From: Rhabdornis inornatus
Lineage: Eukaryota; Chordata; Aves; Passeriformes; Rhabdornithidae
Direction: 5' to 3'
DNA: 64,000 nt
Assembly: GCA_013397075.1 (NCBI GenBank)
Contig: VWZS01002363.1
Span: 64,406-128,405, forward strand
The first letter of the stretch is position 1; every line of letters starts with the position of its first letter. Position numbers and translations under genes: made by a program. The notes beneath the pieces were generated by a model. The model was not told where the DNA came from. It worked only from the letters and a program-made list of their open reading frames with translations, and did no database searches. This document shows positions 49,058 to 60,284 of this stretch, in pieces.

Positions 49058-50328
49058 AGAAAAGGAGAAAACCAAATTATTCTATCTTGCAGTGTTTCAT
49101 TTTGGGCAATTAATAAAGCTCAGATTATTCCTTCTGGGGAAAATAGCTTAAATTAATTATTTTTTTTTTGCTACTAATCTGTGACATTTTGTATTTTCTG
49201 TTTATTACTCATTGCAGTAATGAATTGACTTGAATTTTATAAAAACTAATGATTCTATGCTATTAAACAGAGGAATATTGCAGGTGTCCTGAGCAGCACT
49301 CAGGACTTTCATGTGCTTGGTTTTCCCTTCTCTGTCCCACACAGGAGCAAGGCCATGGCTGCTCATTTCTGACTGAGCTCACAAGCACACAACACTTGGG
49401 CTCAGCCAGCAGATATTTGTTTATTCTGTTAGAAGTTAAGTGTCAGGCAGGGTTTGTCTGTGTTATTCTGTAAATTCAGAGTTGGTTAAACCCAGCATGG
49501 CAGCATCACTTTGCCCTCGGTGCACTCTTGCTTTGTTTCCATTTTAAAGACCTCTCATTTTATTTCTAGGTATATTGGTGTGCCTTTTGCTATTAAGAAG
49601 GTTATGGTGTTTGGCATCATCAATTGAGCTGCATCACTGCTGGTAACAGGGTATCATTCACACATATCTGGGATAATATATTATTAGTAGGACCCATTAA
49701 TTAAATGTGCCCATTTGTTTATAATTTACTGGAGAAAGTTATGGCATTAGAAAAATTGTTAAAGTAGCTGACATAAACACATCTAGTAATGATAGCAATG
49801 CCAAATGTAAAAGCTTCCAAGGGGAATTTATTAATACAATGATCACTATTCATGTTTGACTGCACTATGTAGATGTGGCAATTATTAGTTTTATGTTCTT
49901 TTAAGTCCCCTTTAAACATCAACTTGCAAGCTATTAGTATGTTTTCAGAAATGTTGCAGAAAGCCCCTCCAAGGCTCTAAAACTTTTTAGCACAAAATAT
50001 GCAATCTGCATAATAAAGAAAATATCTGAAATCTCAACGCACTCAAAGAAAAACACTTGGATTTATCTTGCCTGTGCCCTTTCTGACATCATTGTGCACT
50101 TAAAGATAAGGTGGGGAATTGTGCTTGAGAAATAACTCATCCTATTAAATGCTGAAAATGAGAAAAAAAGATCTTGGCTAGAAAGTGTGAAAAATTGCTC
50201 TTGCATTTGAAGGTCATATAGATTGGATTTTTTTTATAAATTGCCCATTAGCCAAGTGTTTCTGTTTTATCTCTATGCTAGCAAAAAAGTGATCTTTCAT
50301 TTCGTGGCTGCAAAAAAGCAGTAAAAAT

Positions 50329-50352
50329 GTAATTCTCAGAAAAGAGAATTAC
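50329..50352. repeat. 9-bp inverted repeat with outer arms
   Basis: GTAATTCTC and GAGAATTAC are separated by 6 bp. The right arm extended as AGAATTACTGCT also pairs with AGCAGTAA (50318-50325) across an insert, so two alternative stems are possible. Confidence 0.8.
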
Positions 50353-53300
50353 TGCTTTGTCTTAGCTATACTAGAAATTTGATGACAAAATTGACCTTAA
50401 TTCTAGAAATACTGTGACTGAGGTGGGAAAAAAATCAGGATATAAAGTAGCAAGATATCTACTCTATTGGTCTTAGATGGGAAAAGTCAGGGTGTAACAG
50501 TCCAAAGGTGAATGTGGATTTTCTGCTGTGCTGAATTACATTTGGTTACTGGTACCAAAATTACAGGCAGATTGCAGAGTTTACCCACTCACATCCATAA
50601 TTTTGGCCTGAATTTCTCAAAGATCTAAGTGCTGATAATCCTACTGATATTGAAGGAGTCGCTTAATAATCCACAGTTTTGAATGTCAGATAATTTGAAT
50701 CTAAAAAGAAGCACAGTTAACCTACAGGAAAGGCTGAGGGGTTTTTAGTGATTGAGCACTGTGGGTTTTTTAGAGTTCCAAGCCAAACAGCATTAAACAC
50801 AGTTTTTAAACAAAATATTTTTAGGAAAAAAAACCCTTCCAGTGAATCAGTACTAAATAGAGACTATATGCCTAGGATTTTAGAGTATATTTTGTTTTTT
50901 ATAATTGCATGCATAAGACTAATTATGCCTGTTTTACAGAGACAAAAATACTATCTGTCTGTATGCAACTTTGGGGCTTCAGTTTGGAATCATGCTTACA
51001 AAAAAATGTGAAAAATAAATTCCAAGGCTTCCCTAAAAATATGGCAATAATTAAACCTCAAAGTCAAGTAATATCACTTTCTCCTATGCATAGAGGCAGT
51101 GAGGAAAAAGAGAATCCTCCCAGTATTTCTAATACAGAATAATTTGGCAGTGACATTTTTTAATTATTACAAAATGAAACCCATGTTCACTGCCTGGAAA
51201 AGGGGTTCTTGGATGCAGTAGTGACTGTGCTCAAAAGCCAAAAAAGCCCCAAGCAGACTCACTGCCTGTTTTTCTGTTTTTTCATCATCTGAGAGTAATA
51301 GCAGCCCTTTCTTAGAGAGACTCATTAAAGAGTACAGCAAGGCAGGAAAATGGTAAAAGGAAAAAAAATGTGTGCATGAGAGAAACACGAGTAAAATGCA
51401 TTGAGTTGATGTGAATTGGATAGATAAATGATGTAAATTACAAACTTAGATTGAAATTATTTTTATTTCCTCATTTATTCCATAGTTACAGGAGATTATT
51501 ACTAGTCATCCTGTTGACAAAGTCAAAATCAATCTTTTAGATGACCTCAGAAGGAAGCATTTGTTGTTGGTTTTTTTTGATGATGCATTTGTTGTTTTTA
51601 GCTGTTGCTCAGCCACATGAAAGGAAAGCTTTTGAAGCCAAAATAAAGGAAAATTTTTCTGTCACAAGACATTTCTCACCTGCTTTGCCAGAGTGACTGT
51701 GCAGTTTGAACCTAGGGACTCAGCTGAGGAATCAGAGCTCACTTCAGACTGCAGAGGAGCTCCTGGGAAGGGTCTGATTAAAGGACAGGGAACCCCAGGG
51801 GTGAAGGCATCTCTGCTCCTGCACCTGGGAATGTCTGGGCTGCAAAGCCTCACACACCTGTGGCAAGAAATCAGATGAAACTGTGCTGTACCTCACTTGG
51901 ACCAAGGAAATCTTCCATTCAGATGGCTCATATGCTTTTATGTGTTATTACAGGGACTCAGTTTTCTTACTCAGAACTGTTAAGGGCTGTCACTGCTGTT
52001 GGATGTCCCCAGATGAGGTTTTAGTCCATCAAGGCATTCAGAAGCTGGATGAACTCCATTTCTCTTGGATTACAGCCATACACTTTGTAGTCTCATGCTC
52101 AGGATGAAGCAGAGGACAGGTTTTAGTCTGTCCTTTTCCCCTTCTCCATCTTTCTTCAGTGTATCCCTTTCCCTGAGAGGATTTTCTGATGCAATTTTCC
52201 AGCCTCTTAGCATTTGCAGTGATTCAACAGTTCACAACCTGGAGAAGATCTAAGGGGATGACACACATCATCCTCCAGGGTTGTGCCTTAACACCTTGAG
52301 GGCACACTGCCTTTCTGGCCAGATCTTCCTGTGACCACATGCTGATTGAGAGGCTGCTTTACAGCTCCACCTCTGCTGAGATTTTTGCTGTGTGCAAAAG
52401 GCAACAGGCAGAAAGAGAGAGCAGTTTAATTCTCTAGAGTGCAATTAGGGAACAGACTGTGATCAAAGACCTTCCAGGGCTGCACAAAAGGCTTCAGAAG
52501 AAATTTCATTATGTGCCCTCCATCCAGTAACCCATACAGAGGACATTTTCAATATTGTGCTGTGGACAAGTGTCACACCATCTGGCTGTGTCCCTCAACA
52601 TCTTCAAACTAAAACTGGTGGAAGCAAAATTCTGTGCCCCTTCTGAAAACCAGTGAAAAGGGAAGATTTATTTCCAGAGGAATATGCATTCTGGAACTGC
52701 TGTGCAGCTGTCTGCAAACCGGTGTGAGATCTGACATTGTCTCTTCTCCAGATGTCTGATAGAAAGATTTCGTTTGCTTTAGTTTCTGAAGTAAGAAATC
52801 TCACCAGATGTTTAGAGTTTCTACTCTCTTAGTCTGGTATCCTATTGTCATTCCAGGGATTGACTGTTGATGTAGCAAACTGTCCTCTAGTTCTTAAGGG
52901 AAAAGCTCAACCAATTTACAATTAAAAACAGAAAGCATCATGATAGATAATATATTTCATTTAGTTCAGTATATAAATGCTGAGATATTATACAATTTAA
53001 TATTTATTTAAAAGTAATGCATAGCACCACACATAGAGATAAGTGGCTAAGCAGGTTGTTTCAAGGTCTGGAAGTTCTCATCTTTGAAGCTGATTGTCAT
53101 TGCTGCTATCTTTAAGCAGGGCCTAATATCTGACATCACTTATACCCAAATAAACAAATCATGAAGGAAGTTCAAAGGGGAGCATCAATATTACAGACAT
53201 AGAGAAGCTGAATATGTACTGGAGCAGTAGTAGGGGATTCTTATTTACACCACCCTGCCAGTGGAGATAAGCACATTGTGAATAAAGCTGTTTATGTGTA

Positions 53301-53464
53301 GCAGCTACAGAGATTTTATTTCTGCAATTGCTGGGTGTTGTTATACAACCACTGACAAAGCTTCTGTCAGTGGAAACCAAACGAATCAACCAGCTGGCAT
53401 CAACCTCACTCTTCCAGACTGGTACTGGATGGACTTCAGAGGGCAGTTCTGTGTGTAAAGCTGT

Positions 53465-53812
53465 AGAATCATAGAACCATGGAATCATTTATGTTGGAAA
53501 AGATCTCCAAGGTCATTGGGTCCAGCTGTTAGCCCAGCACTGCCAAGTCCACCACTGAACCATGTCCCCAAGTGCCACATCTGCATGGCTTAGAAATGCC
53601 TCCAGGGATGGTGACTCAAACACTTCCCTGGGCAGTCTGTTCCAGTGCTTGACAACCCTTTCAAGGAATATTTTTTTCCTGATATCCAATCCAAACTTCC
53701 CTTGGTGTAACCTAAGGCCATTTCCTCTCATCCTGTTGCTTGTTACTTGGGAGACCAACCCCACCAGGCTGCAATCTCCCCTCATGTTCACTTGTAAAGA
53801 GTCATTAAACTC
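53465..53812 (-). mobile_element. CR1 LINE, 3' end (5'-truncated)
   Basis: Minus-strand reading gives the C-terminal tail of CR1 ORF2, with the typical words VVKHWNRLPREVFESPSLEA and VALGDMV, open over 92 codons (53513-53791). It is followed by the short 3' UTR and the ending in imperfect octamers of the ATTCTATG type (53465-53490 on the plus strand: AGAATCATAGAACCATGG). CR1 is the main LINE of birds. Its copies are normally 5'-truncated and lack a poly(A) tail, as here. The reverse transcriptase and endonuclease parts are absent, so it cannot move on its own. Only ordinary substitutions are seen, so it is younger than the scrap at 891. Confidence 0.93.
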
Positions 53813-55280
53813 CTAAGTCCACTTTGTTTCCTCAGCCAAATGCTTCTAACTTAAAATCCTAAACCCACAGCCTTGGAAACACATCCATGGCACTGCTTGC
53901 TTTAGGGAAACCTCTGTGCATGTTGGTGGGATATCCTGGTGAGTAAATAAGTCAGCTTGCCTACCAGCTCTTTACCACTCACACTTCAAATTGCATGCTA
54001 CTGAGATAGAAGGTTAAATCTGAGGTAACTCCCTCGTAAAGAGACATTCTTTTCACAGTCAACAAAATCCCACACCAGTTTGGGTTCATAGGTTAAGGTG
54101 ACAACAAACAATGCATACAGTGTCTGCCATTTCCTGTGTTTCAGTAGAAGTACAATAATTTCCTTTTAAAGATGCAGTCAGAGCAGCATGCTCATTATCA
54201 TTAGGCTTTACATAAACAAGCAAAATAGTAATTTGGATGTAGTGTCCATAGCAGAACTTTTTGCAAAGCGAAAGACACCCATTAACCAGTGTTACAATTT
54301 CCAAAGAAAAACAGGATTGTGATTGCTGGAGAAAATATCCTGATTTTTCTTTAAAACTGGACAAAATACTTTTTAAAACTGATAAAAAACTCATTAAGAA
54401 AATAAGAGAAAAAAATAGTCTGTGGCTATTACTCTACAAATACTACAATACTGAGAAGTCCAATTAATTTGAGAGTAGAATTAACTACACAGGCAGCCAC
54501 CGTTAACATTCAGGTTTGAAATAATACCTTTTTTAGTACTGGGCCACAAATTGCCTATACAAATAAGCAATACTGTAACACTTTTTCATAACCTAGCACA
54601 GTCTTAAAGTTCCTTGGAATTTCATAGGTTTTTAATGGCATTATACAGCCATACACTTCCCAAACCAACTGAGAGGTGAAAGTTAAAGGGCTGATAGATT
54701 GTCAGCTCTGTGTTGTCCATGCAATGGAATATAATGGAATATTTAAAAAAATAACCCTAATTATGAAAGTCCAGGGACAAATACATTGGTATTTGCAATA
54801 TGTCCAGTCAGGTTGTGCTTCCAGTCCTGAGTCTGATTCCCAACGAACCAAACCAGCAGCAGGTCCCATGTATGCCTGAATGCAATCCAGCAGCTGTTTT
54901 CCTCTTTTTTTTTTGCTTTAGTCCCCTGGAAGTCTGCTGCAGTACAAATCTCAAAACAGAATCCAGCATCACCTGTGGTTTTTGCTTGGTTTTATTTCAA
55001 AAGGAGTTTTCAAAAGGGACCAACACCTAACTTGTTAGAATCTTTGCCAGGATGTCTAACACCTTAGGCTAGGTTCCAGTGAATCTGCTTTCTTACTTAT
55101 TAATATTGACTGTGCTCTTTGTAAGTAGAAGTGAGGGGTAAAAAAAAGGCAACACAAATTAAAGTTGTTCCACACCTGAGGAAGAACAGTGCTCTTAGAG
55201 TCTAGATAAATTTTAGATGGAATGTATTGTCTGTACTTGTAGTTCATTTACACGAAGCATTTAAGCTCTGAATGACAGTC
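53813..55280. other. Non-coding stretch
   Basis: Unique sequence with no recognised gene. Short frames on both strands at 54086-54467 and 54676-55030 show no domain. Confidence 0.5.
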
Positions 55281-55352
55281 AGCTTGAAAACCCACATAAA
55301 TATTGCCAAGGATTTAAGCTTGAAAACCCACATAAATATTGCCAAGGATTTA
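55281..55352. repeat. Perfect 36-bp tandem duplication
   Basis: A 36-bp unit beginning AGCTTGAAAACC and ending AAGGATTTA occurs twice with no difference and no spacer, which implies a recent duplication. Read in phase on the plus strand it duplicates a 12-residue segment of a short frame, but nothing supports coding. Confidence 0.97.
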
Positions 55353-57282
55353 ATTTGTCAGAACATACAAGAAAAAGACATCATGGCAACAAAACCTCAA
55401 AATGCCATGAAACATGAAGATTTTTTTAATCTTTATTATAGCCTCAAAATGCTAGCAATACTGAATTCATTGCCAAAATTGTCATCATATTCCCCACCCC
55501 TACTTCCTCCTGCTTCCATGATTCCTTGTGGTGCACTCAGTCTCGAAAGGAAAAAAAATTAAACAGTCCAGGCTTGATGATTTTCTATCAGAGCAGAGCT
55601 TATCTAGACTTGCAGTTCTGCAGGCAGAGGCAATGGTGTGGTGTTTTCTTGCTTGTGGACAACTTTATCTCATGGAAAATGGCCTGAGGAAGAGAATGGT
55701 TCATTGTAAACATCTTATTACCAGTTGAAAGGAAGAGCATAAAGATCTAAATGTAATATCTAAACAGCTTCCCCGAAGCCAGCAGCAGTGTCTGACAAGT
55801 CTGTGCTGTCTATCATCTCACATGATCATCCTGAGACATTTTAAAAGCATGATAAACTAAAAAGAAATGGAAAGGATGTGCAGTCCACATTCTCAGAAAG
55901 CAAGTACCTTTTTCTGCCAACCAACATGGTAAAGAATATTAGGTAACAAGCTTAGCACTTGGGTAATTTCCCTGGCATCAACAGAATTTTATTTGCTTAT
56001 AATTGGGTTGGTTTTGGCCCTCTGGTATGTAATACACATAGATTAACTGCAAACAGAGAACTTGCTGCTGCATTGCACACAAAAATATTGATTCGGGAGC
56101 GTACATTCAGCAAAAGAATTCACGGTGAATGGAGAATCTTTTCAGCTTCTACAATGAATAAATTGTGCTATATCAACATGTTCAGCATGCTCTGAATTCC
56201 TTCTGAACAGGTTAGTCACAAAGAAGTGCTGAATGGGGTGGTTTAGATTTATTTTTTCTCCTGCATTTAGAAAAAAAAAGTCAGGTCAATTAGAAGCAAT
56301 CTAGCAAGGGGACTGATACTGGATTCTTCCTGCAAAACTTATTTCACACAGATGAAATTAATACCTCTGTTCATGCAAACAACAGACAGAAACATTTTCC
56401 CACAGCACTGGAAGATCACAAAGATGGAACAGTAAGAAAACAAAAAACAATAAACTGGGTTTTACAGTCGTAAACTGGTTCCAATTTAATAATGGTGTTT
56501 GACCCACTGCCTACCCTCTCAGAGAACATTTGTATTCTATTAATGCTGGCTTTGCAGGTGATTTTTCACTCACCCCAGAATGCACATTCCCTCCTTGACT
56601 TGGTTTCCATACCCCCTTTGAGCTCAGAAATACGTGCACATAAAATTAAACCCGACACAACTGAGGGGGTCATACAGAAGCTTTAGCCTCCCACATTCAT
56701 TTATTGTCATGTCAACAAAATGAACAACAAGAAAATATATATTCACTCAGGAAGTGTGTCATTAGTGCTGAATGTATGTCCTCATATTTACTGTATGAAT
56801 AGATTTAAGAGTTAATTTTTGTATTACCTTATTTTTATTTACTTTTTAAGTTTCTCTTTAAGGTTAAAATATTCATCCTATGAATTTCTGATAAAGAAAA
56901 CAGATGACAGTATAAAATATTTTCATCTGGAAGATCATTGCTCAGACTTGGAGTGACAAACAGCAAATGTCTGTCTAAATACTGTTCCACATCAATCTTG
57001 CCTTAATCTTCCATCTCACTGAGTTTTTGTGGACCTTCACACTCCATTCACACCAAGAAATCATAATTTGGTCGTTTTGTTAGTTGAACACTGAAATTGG
57101 TCATTTTGTCTCTTCCTCCCTTGTCAGCCTGTAGTGTGTGTGCTGCTGCATTGTGTGGCTTTGAGTCTTGCAAAAACTCAGAGGCAAAAGCAGAGCAGCA
57201 GTTTCCATTCAAAACAAGAACTTCACACATTTAAGCACCCTGAAGTCAGTTTATTTCTGTGCCAGTCCTGACAGGACTAACA
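55353..57282. other. Non-coding stretch
   Basis: Unique AT-rich sequence. No gene, RNA or interspersed repeat is recognised. Confidence 0.5.
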
Positions 57283-57442
57283 GTGGTGACCTGAACTAAG
57301 GCAGGGCAGTGCCCACCAAAGCCACTCTGTCACTCCCCCCCTCCCTTTTTCTGGGTTCAGCTTCCCCCCCAATTTCCCTCCTTTCTTCCCCCCCCAGGGC
57401 AAAGAATAGGGAATGTGTGTTGTAGTCAGTTCATCACAGTTT
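57283..57442 (+). mobile_element. ERVL-type LTR fragment with internal deletion
   Basis: Landmarks in plus orientation: GTGCCCACCAAAGCCACTCT, GTCACTCCCCCC, then a jump to a TCTGGGTTCAGCTTC-like stretch, CCCAATTTCCCTCC, C-runs, GGGAATGTGTGTTG and AGTCAGTTCATCACAG. These agree in order with the same remembered avian LTR family as 45903-46043, but a middle section that normally separates the first C-run from the second is missing. The sequence is notably C-rich beside AT-rich flanks. Both outer ends of the LTR are absent. Confidence 0.75.
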
Positions 57443-58865
57443 TTGTTTTTAACTGCAGGTATCAGAAAATACTAAATAACCTTGAAAAAAAAAATTCCAT
57501 TAAAATCATCAAAGAGACTCCATTTAGTTGTCTTTTACAGACAATTTTGCTGTTATCTTTGGACTGCAGACCTAAATTAAATTATTTTCAAAAATCCCTG
57601 GAGTTTCAGTGTTATTTGATTTTTAAAGGGGTTTCAGGAAAAGCAAAAGTTAATTACTTTCAGAGTCCAAACAACTCTATCTTTACATCTTGCTTTACAT
57701 CTCCCTGTAGCTTTAGACTGTAATGAATCTGTCCTTCATACTTATAGTGTTTCTCCTCTGTAGAGTCTAAGAAAAGTGAATATAAATCACCAGTGGATTT
57801 CTTGTACTGACCTACCCACTTAAATTCAGAAATTGTGAGATTCTTAAAAACAGTGAGCTCTTTGATAGAGCAAACATTAAAAAAAAACAAAATCGGTCTT
57901 CTTCAGGGAAACAATTCAGATTAACAGCACAGGTGAGGAGTTGGGTGGGGTGGCAACACCTGCAGCCTCCTCCTGCATCACATCCACCCCCAGAGAGCTG
58001 CAGAGCTCCTGAGAACGTCCTGCTCTGTGAGGGAATTGAGGAGAAATAACAAGGTTAGTGACTTTGATTAATATCTGTTTTTCTGCACGTGTTTGACTGT
58101 GTTCTTCAGGTCCTACTTTTATAATCCTGGGAGTTTCAGAGAGCACAGTGACTGGGGTTTGTTTCTTAAGTATGGTCACAACAGATATTATCTAAAAATG
58201 TGGTGAGGTAACTTAGAAAACTTTAGGAACTTAGAAACCTCTGAAAACTAGTGGATAAAGTAGCAACTATATATAACTTTATAAAGCTGGTCTATTATGT
58301 GCACAAAAAAAGCCTCAAAAATCCAAACCCACAGGTCTCCACTTCCTTTTTTTTTTTTCCATTTCGAAGTTCTCATTCATCAGGTAAACTCCCGAAACTC
58401 TAATATACTGAATTACTGCCCTGACAGGAAGCTGTATAGAGCTACGCTGCTAATCTTAATAGGGTGATGACCCCCTTATTTGTTCTTCTAATTGTCCCGT
58501 CCTAGGAAAGAAAAATAGGTATCAGCCACGGCCATTTAGAGTTTTTTTTCTGAGTTTCTGATGAGTACAGACATAGGAGATGAATTTAAGTCTTTAAGTA
58601 CTTGAGGATAAGTATGTACATCCAATTTGCTGTCCTATTGTGAGAGAGAACCTTATCTTTTCCTGTGGATTTCCTCCCCCCCGCCAAAGGCTTTCTTTTT
58701 CTTTTTTAGCTTTCTGTAGTCATTGGATTTCTCTTCAAAGTCTGTGATTATGGCTGCTTCCAGGGAAAGGCTCAAGGAGGGTTGAGATTCTTTAATCTTT
58801 GCAGATGCACAGCTGCTTGTCACTAGTGGGCTTGTAGTGATGATGCTGTTATTTTGTACTGCTCA
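57443..58865. other. Non-coding stretch
   Basis: Unique sequence. A frame at 57415-57723 begins inside the LTR fragment and has no recognisable content. A T-run lies at about 58350. Confidence 0.5.
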
Positions 58866-58903
58866 TAGTTTAGGATCTATGACTTAGTTTAGGATCTATG
58901 ACT
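58866..58903. repeat. Perfect 19-bp tandem duplication
   Basis: TAGTTTAGGATCTATGACT occurs twice without spacer or mismatch. Confidence 0.97.
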
Positions 58904-60258
58904 TCTGGTTGGACAATTAATTTGGAAGTAATGAAATACTGCTGCAGTACAACACAGAGTTCTAAGCTGTATAAACTTTTAATAAGTGTATAAAACTATG
59001 TCACAATTCTCTACTACTGCTTCTGCATTGCTGCTTTTATGATATAATAAATTGGGATATCAGAGCCACTATTTTAGCAAAATAAGTAAGATAGGAACTT
59101 TTTTTTGGAGATAGTGACTTAATACTGCTGCTGCAAGTAAAAGTAACCATTTATTAGCTTGCCCTAGGGTATCTCTTCGGGTTTTCCAGCACCAAAAGAT
59201 GTGGACACTATCTCAGCCTGTGAAGTTTTCGTATATGGACATGTACATATCTTAATCAACTGAACCAAAATGCAGAAGAGAGGAGTTAAAGTTGCTATTA
59301 GCCTGCTATAAAAAAGCCTTTGTTGTTCTAGTGTGGTCAGAAGGGTCTGGTACAGAGGTACCAGTGAAAGCAGGTGTGATCTGGACAAACATCTCATGCT
59401 TTGCTCTCCTGCTGTCACAGCTTGTGAAGCTGCTCCTTGGCTTCTCATTGACTGGTCACAGATGAAGGTGCAGCTTTCAGCAATAATTTTTATCTAATCA
59501 GGCAGTCATTGCCTTCTGGAGACAGAGGCTGTGAACTTGGCAGCCTGTCTCTGTGGGGGTTTTATGAGGTGTGTGATTCACTGTTTATTAGTGGTTTCAC
59601 CACGTCCCTTCTCTCTCCTTCTTTCTCTCCTTTCAAAGGCTGCCCTTGTCTTTTCTATGCTGGACCATCTATGTTTTCTGTATTTTCTGGGCAATATAAA
59701 GTATGCGGGTCTGTAATGAATAATATTGAAGTGTATGAGAATTTTAATTTCATTCTCAAGTACCTTGTCCACATGACCCTAAAAGGTTGCTTGCTGTAAT
59801 TGTTACAAGATGAAGTTATAATAAAACACTGAATGCTGAGTCAGGGTGTCTTTAATTTTTTATGTATCAGAGTTAAAGAATGTAAGAACATTTCTCTAGA
59901 CATCTAGGCTTCCTCATGAGACAAGAGCAGTATTCCATACTGAGTAGTACATAAATTCTGTAAGAAATGTCCTTGTGTTATTTAAGGCATAAATCCATTT
60001 TTGGATAATTTCTTATAATGCTGAGCAGTGGTGAGACACAGTTCTTTGTCTGCCAGTTCCTGGGGAGCAGTTTGGCCTGACCAAGTAATGCAGGACTTGG
60101 CCTAGAACCTCTGCCAAATTAATGTGTAGAATACAAGAACAGATGTAAAACTCCAAACTCAGCAGAATTACACTATCTTTTTAGACTTTGTAAACCTAAA
60201 GGGCAAAATTATTTATAAGTGTATTGAATTTTTCTATTGCATCTTGTTTCAGTTACAG

Positions 60259-60284
60259 ATTTAACAAATGTAAATTTGTTAAAT
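60259..60284. repeat. 11-bp inverted repeat
   Basis: ATTTAACAAAT, loop GTAA, then ATTTGTTAAAT. Confidence 0.9.

Larger units (their letters stand above)
46044..53464. other. Non-coding stretch
   Basis: Over 7 kb of unique AT-rich sequence without a recognised gene or interspersed repeat. It holds hairpins at 49027-49057 and 50329-50352. The interval 49560-49920 is free of low-complexity sequence and carries homeodomain-type core words. Confidence 0.5.

Noticed and set aside
53513..53791. A host gene encoding the VVKHWNRLPRE protein
   Set aside because: This is the C-terminal tail of CR1 ORF2 in a truncated LINE copy.
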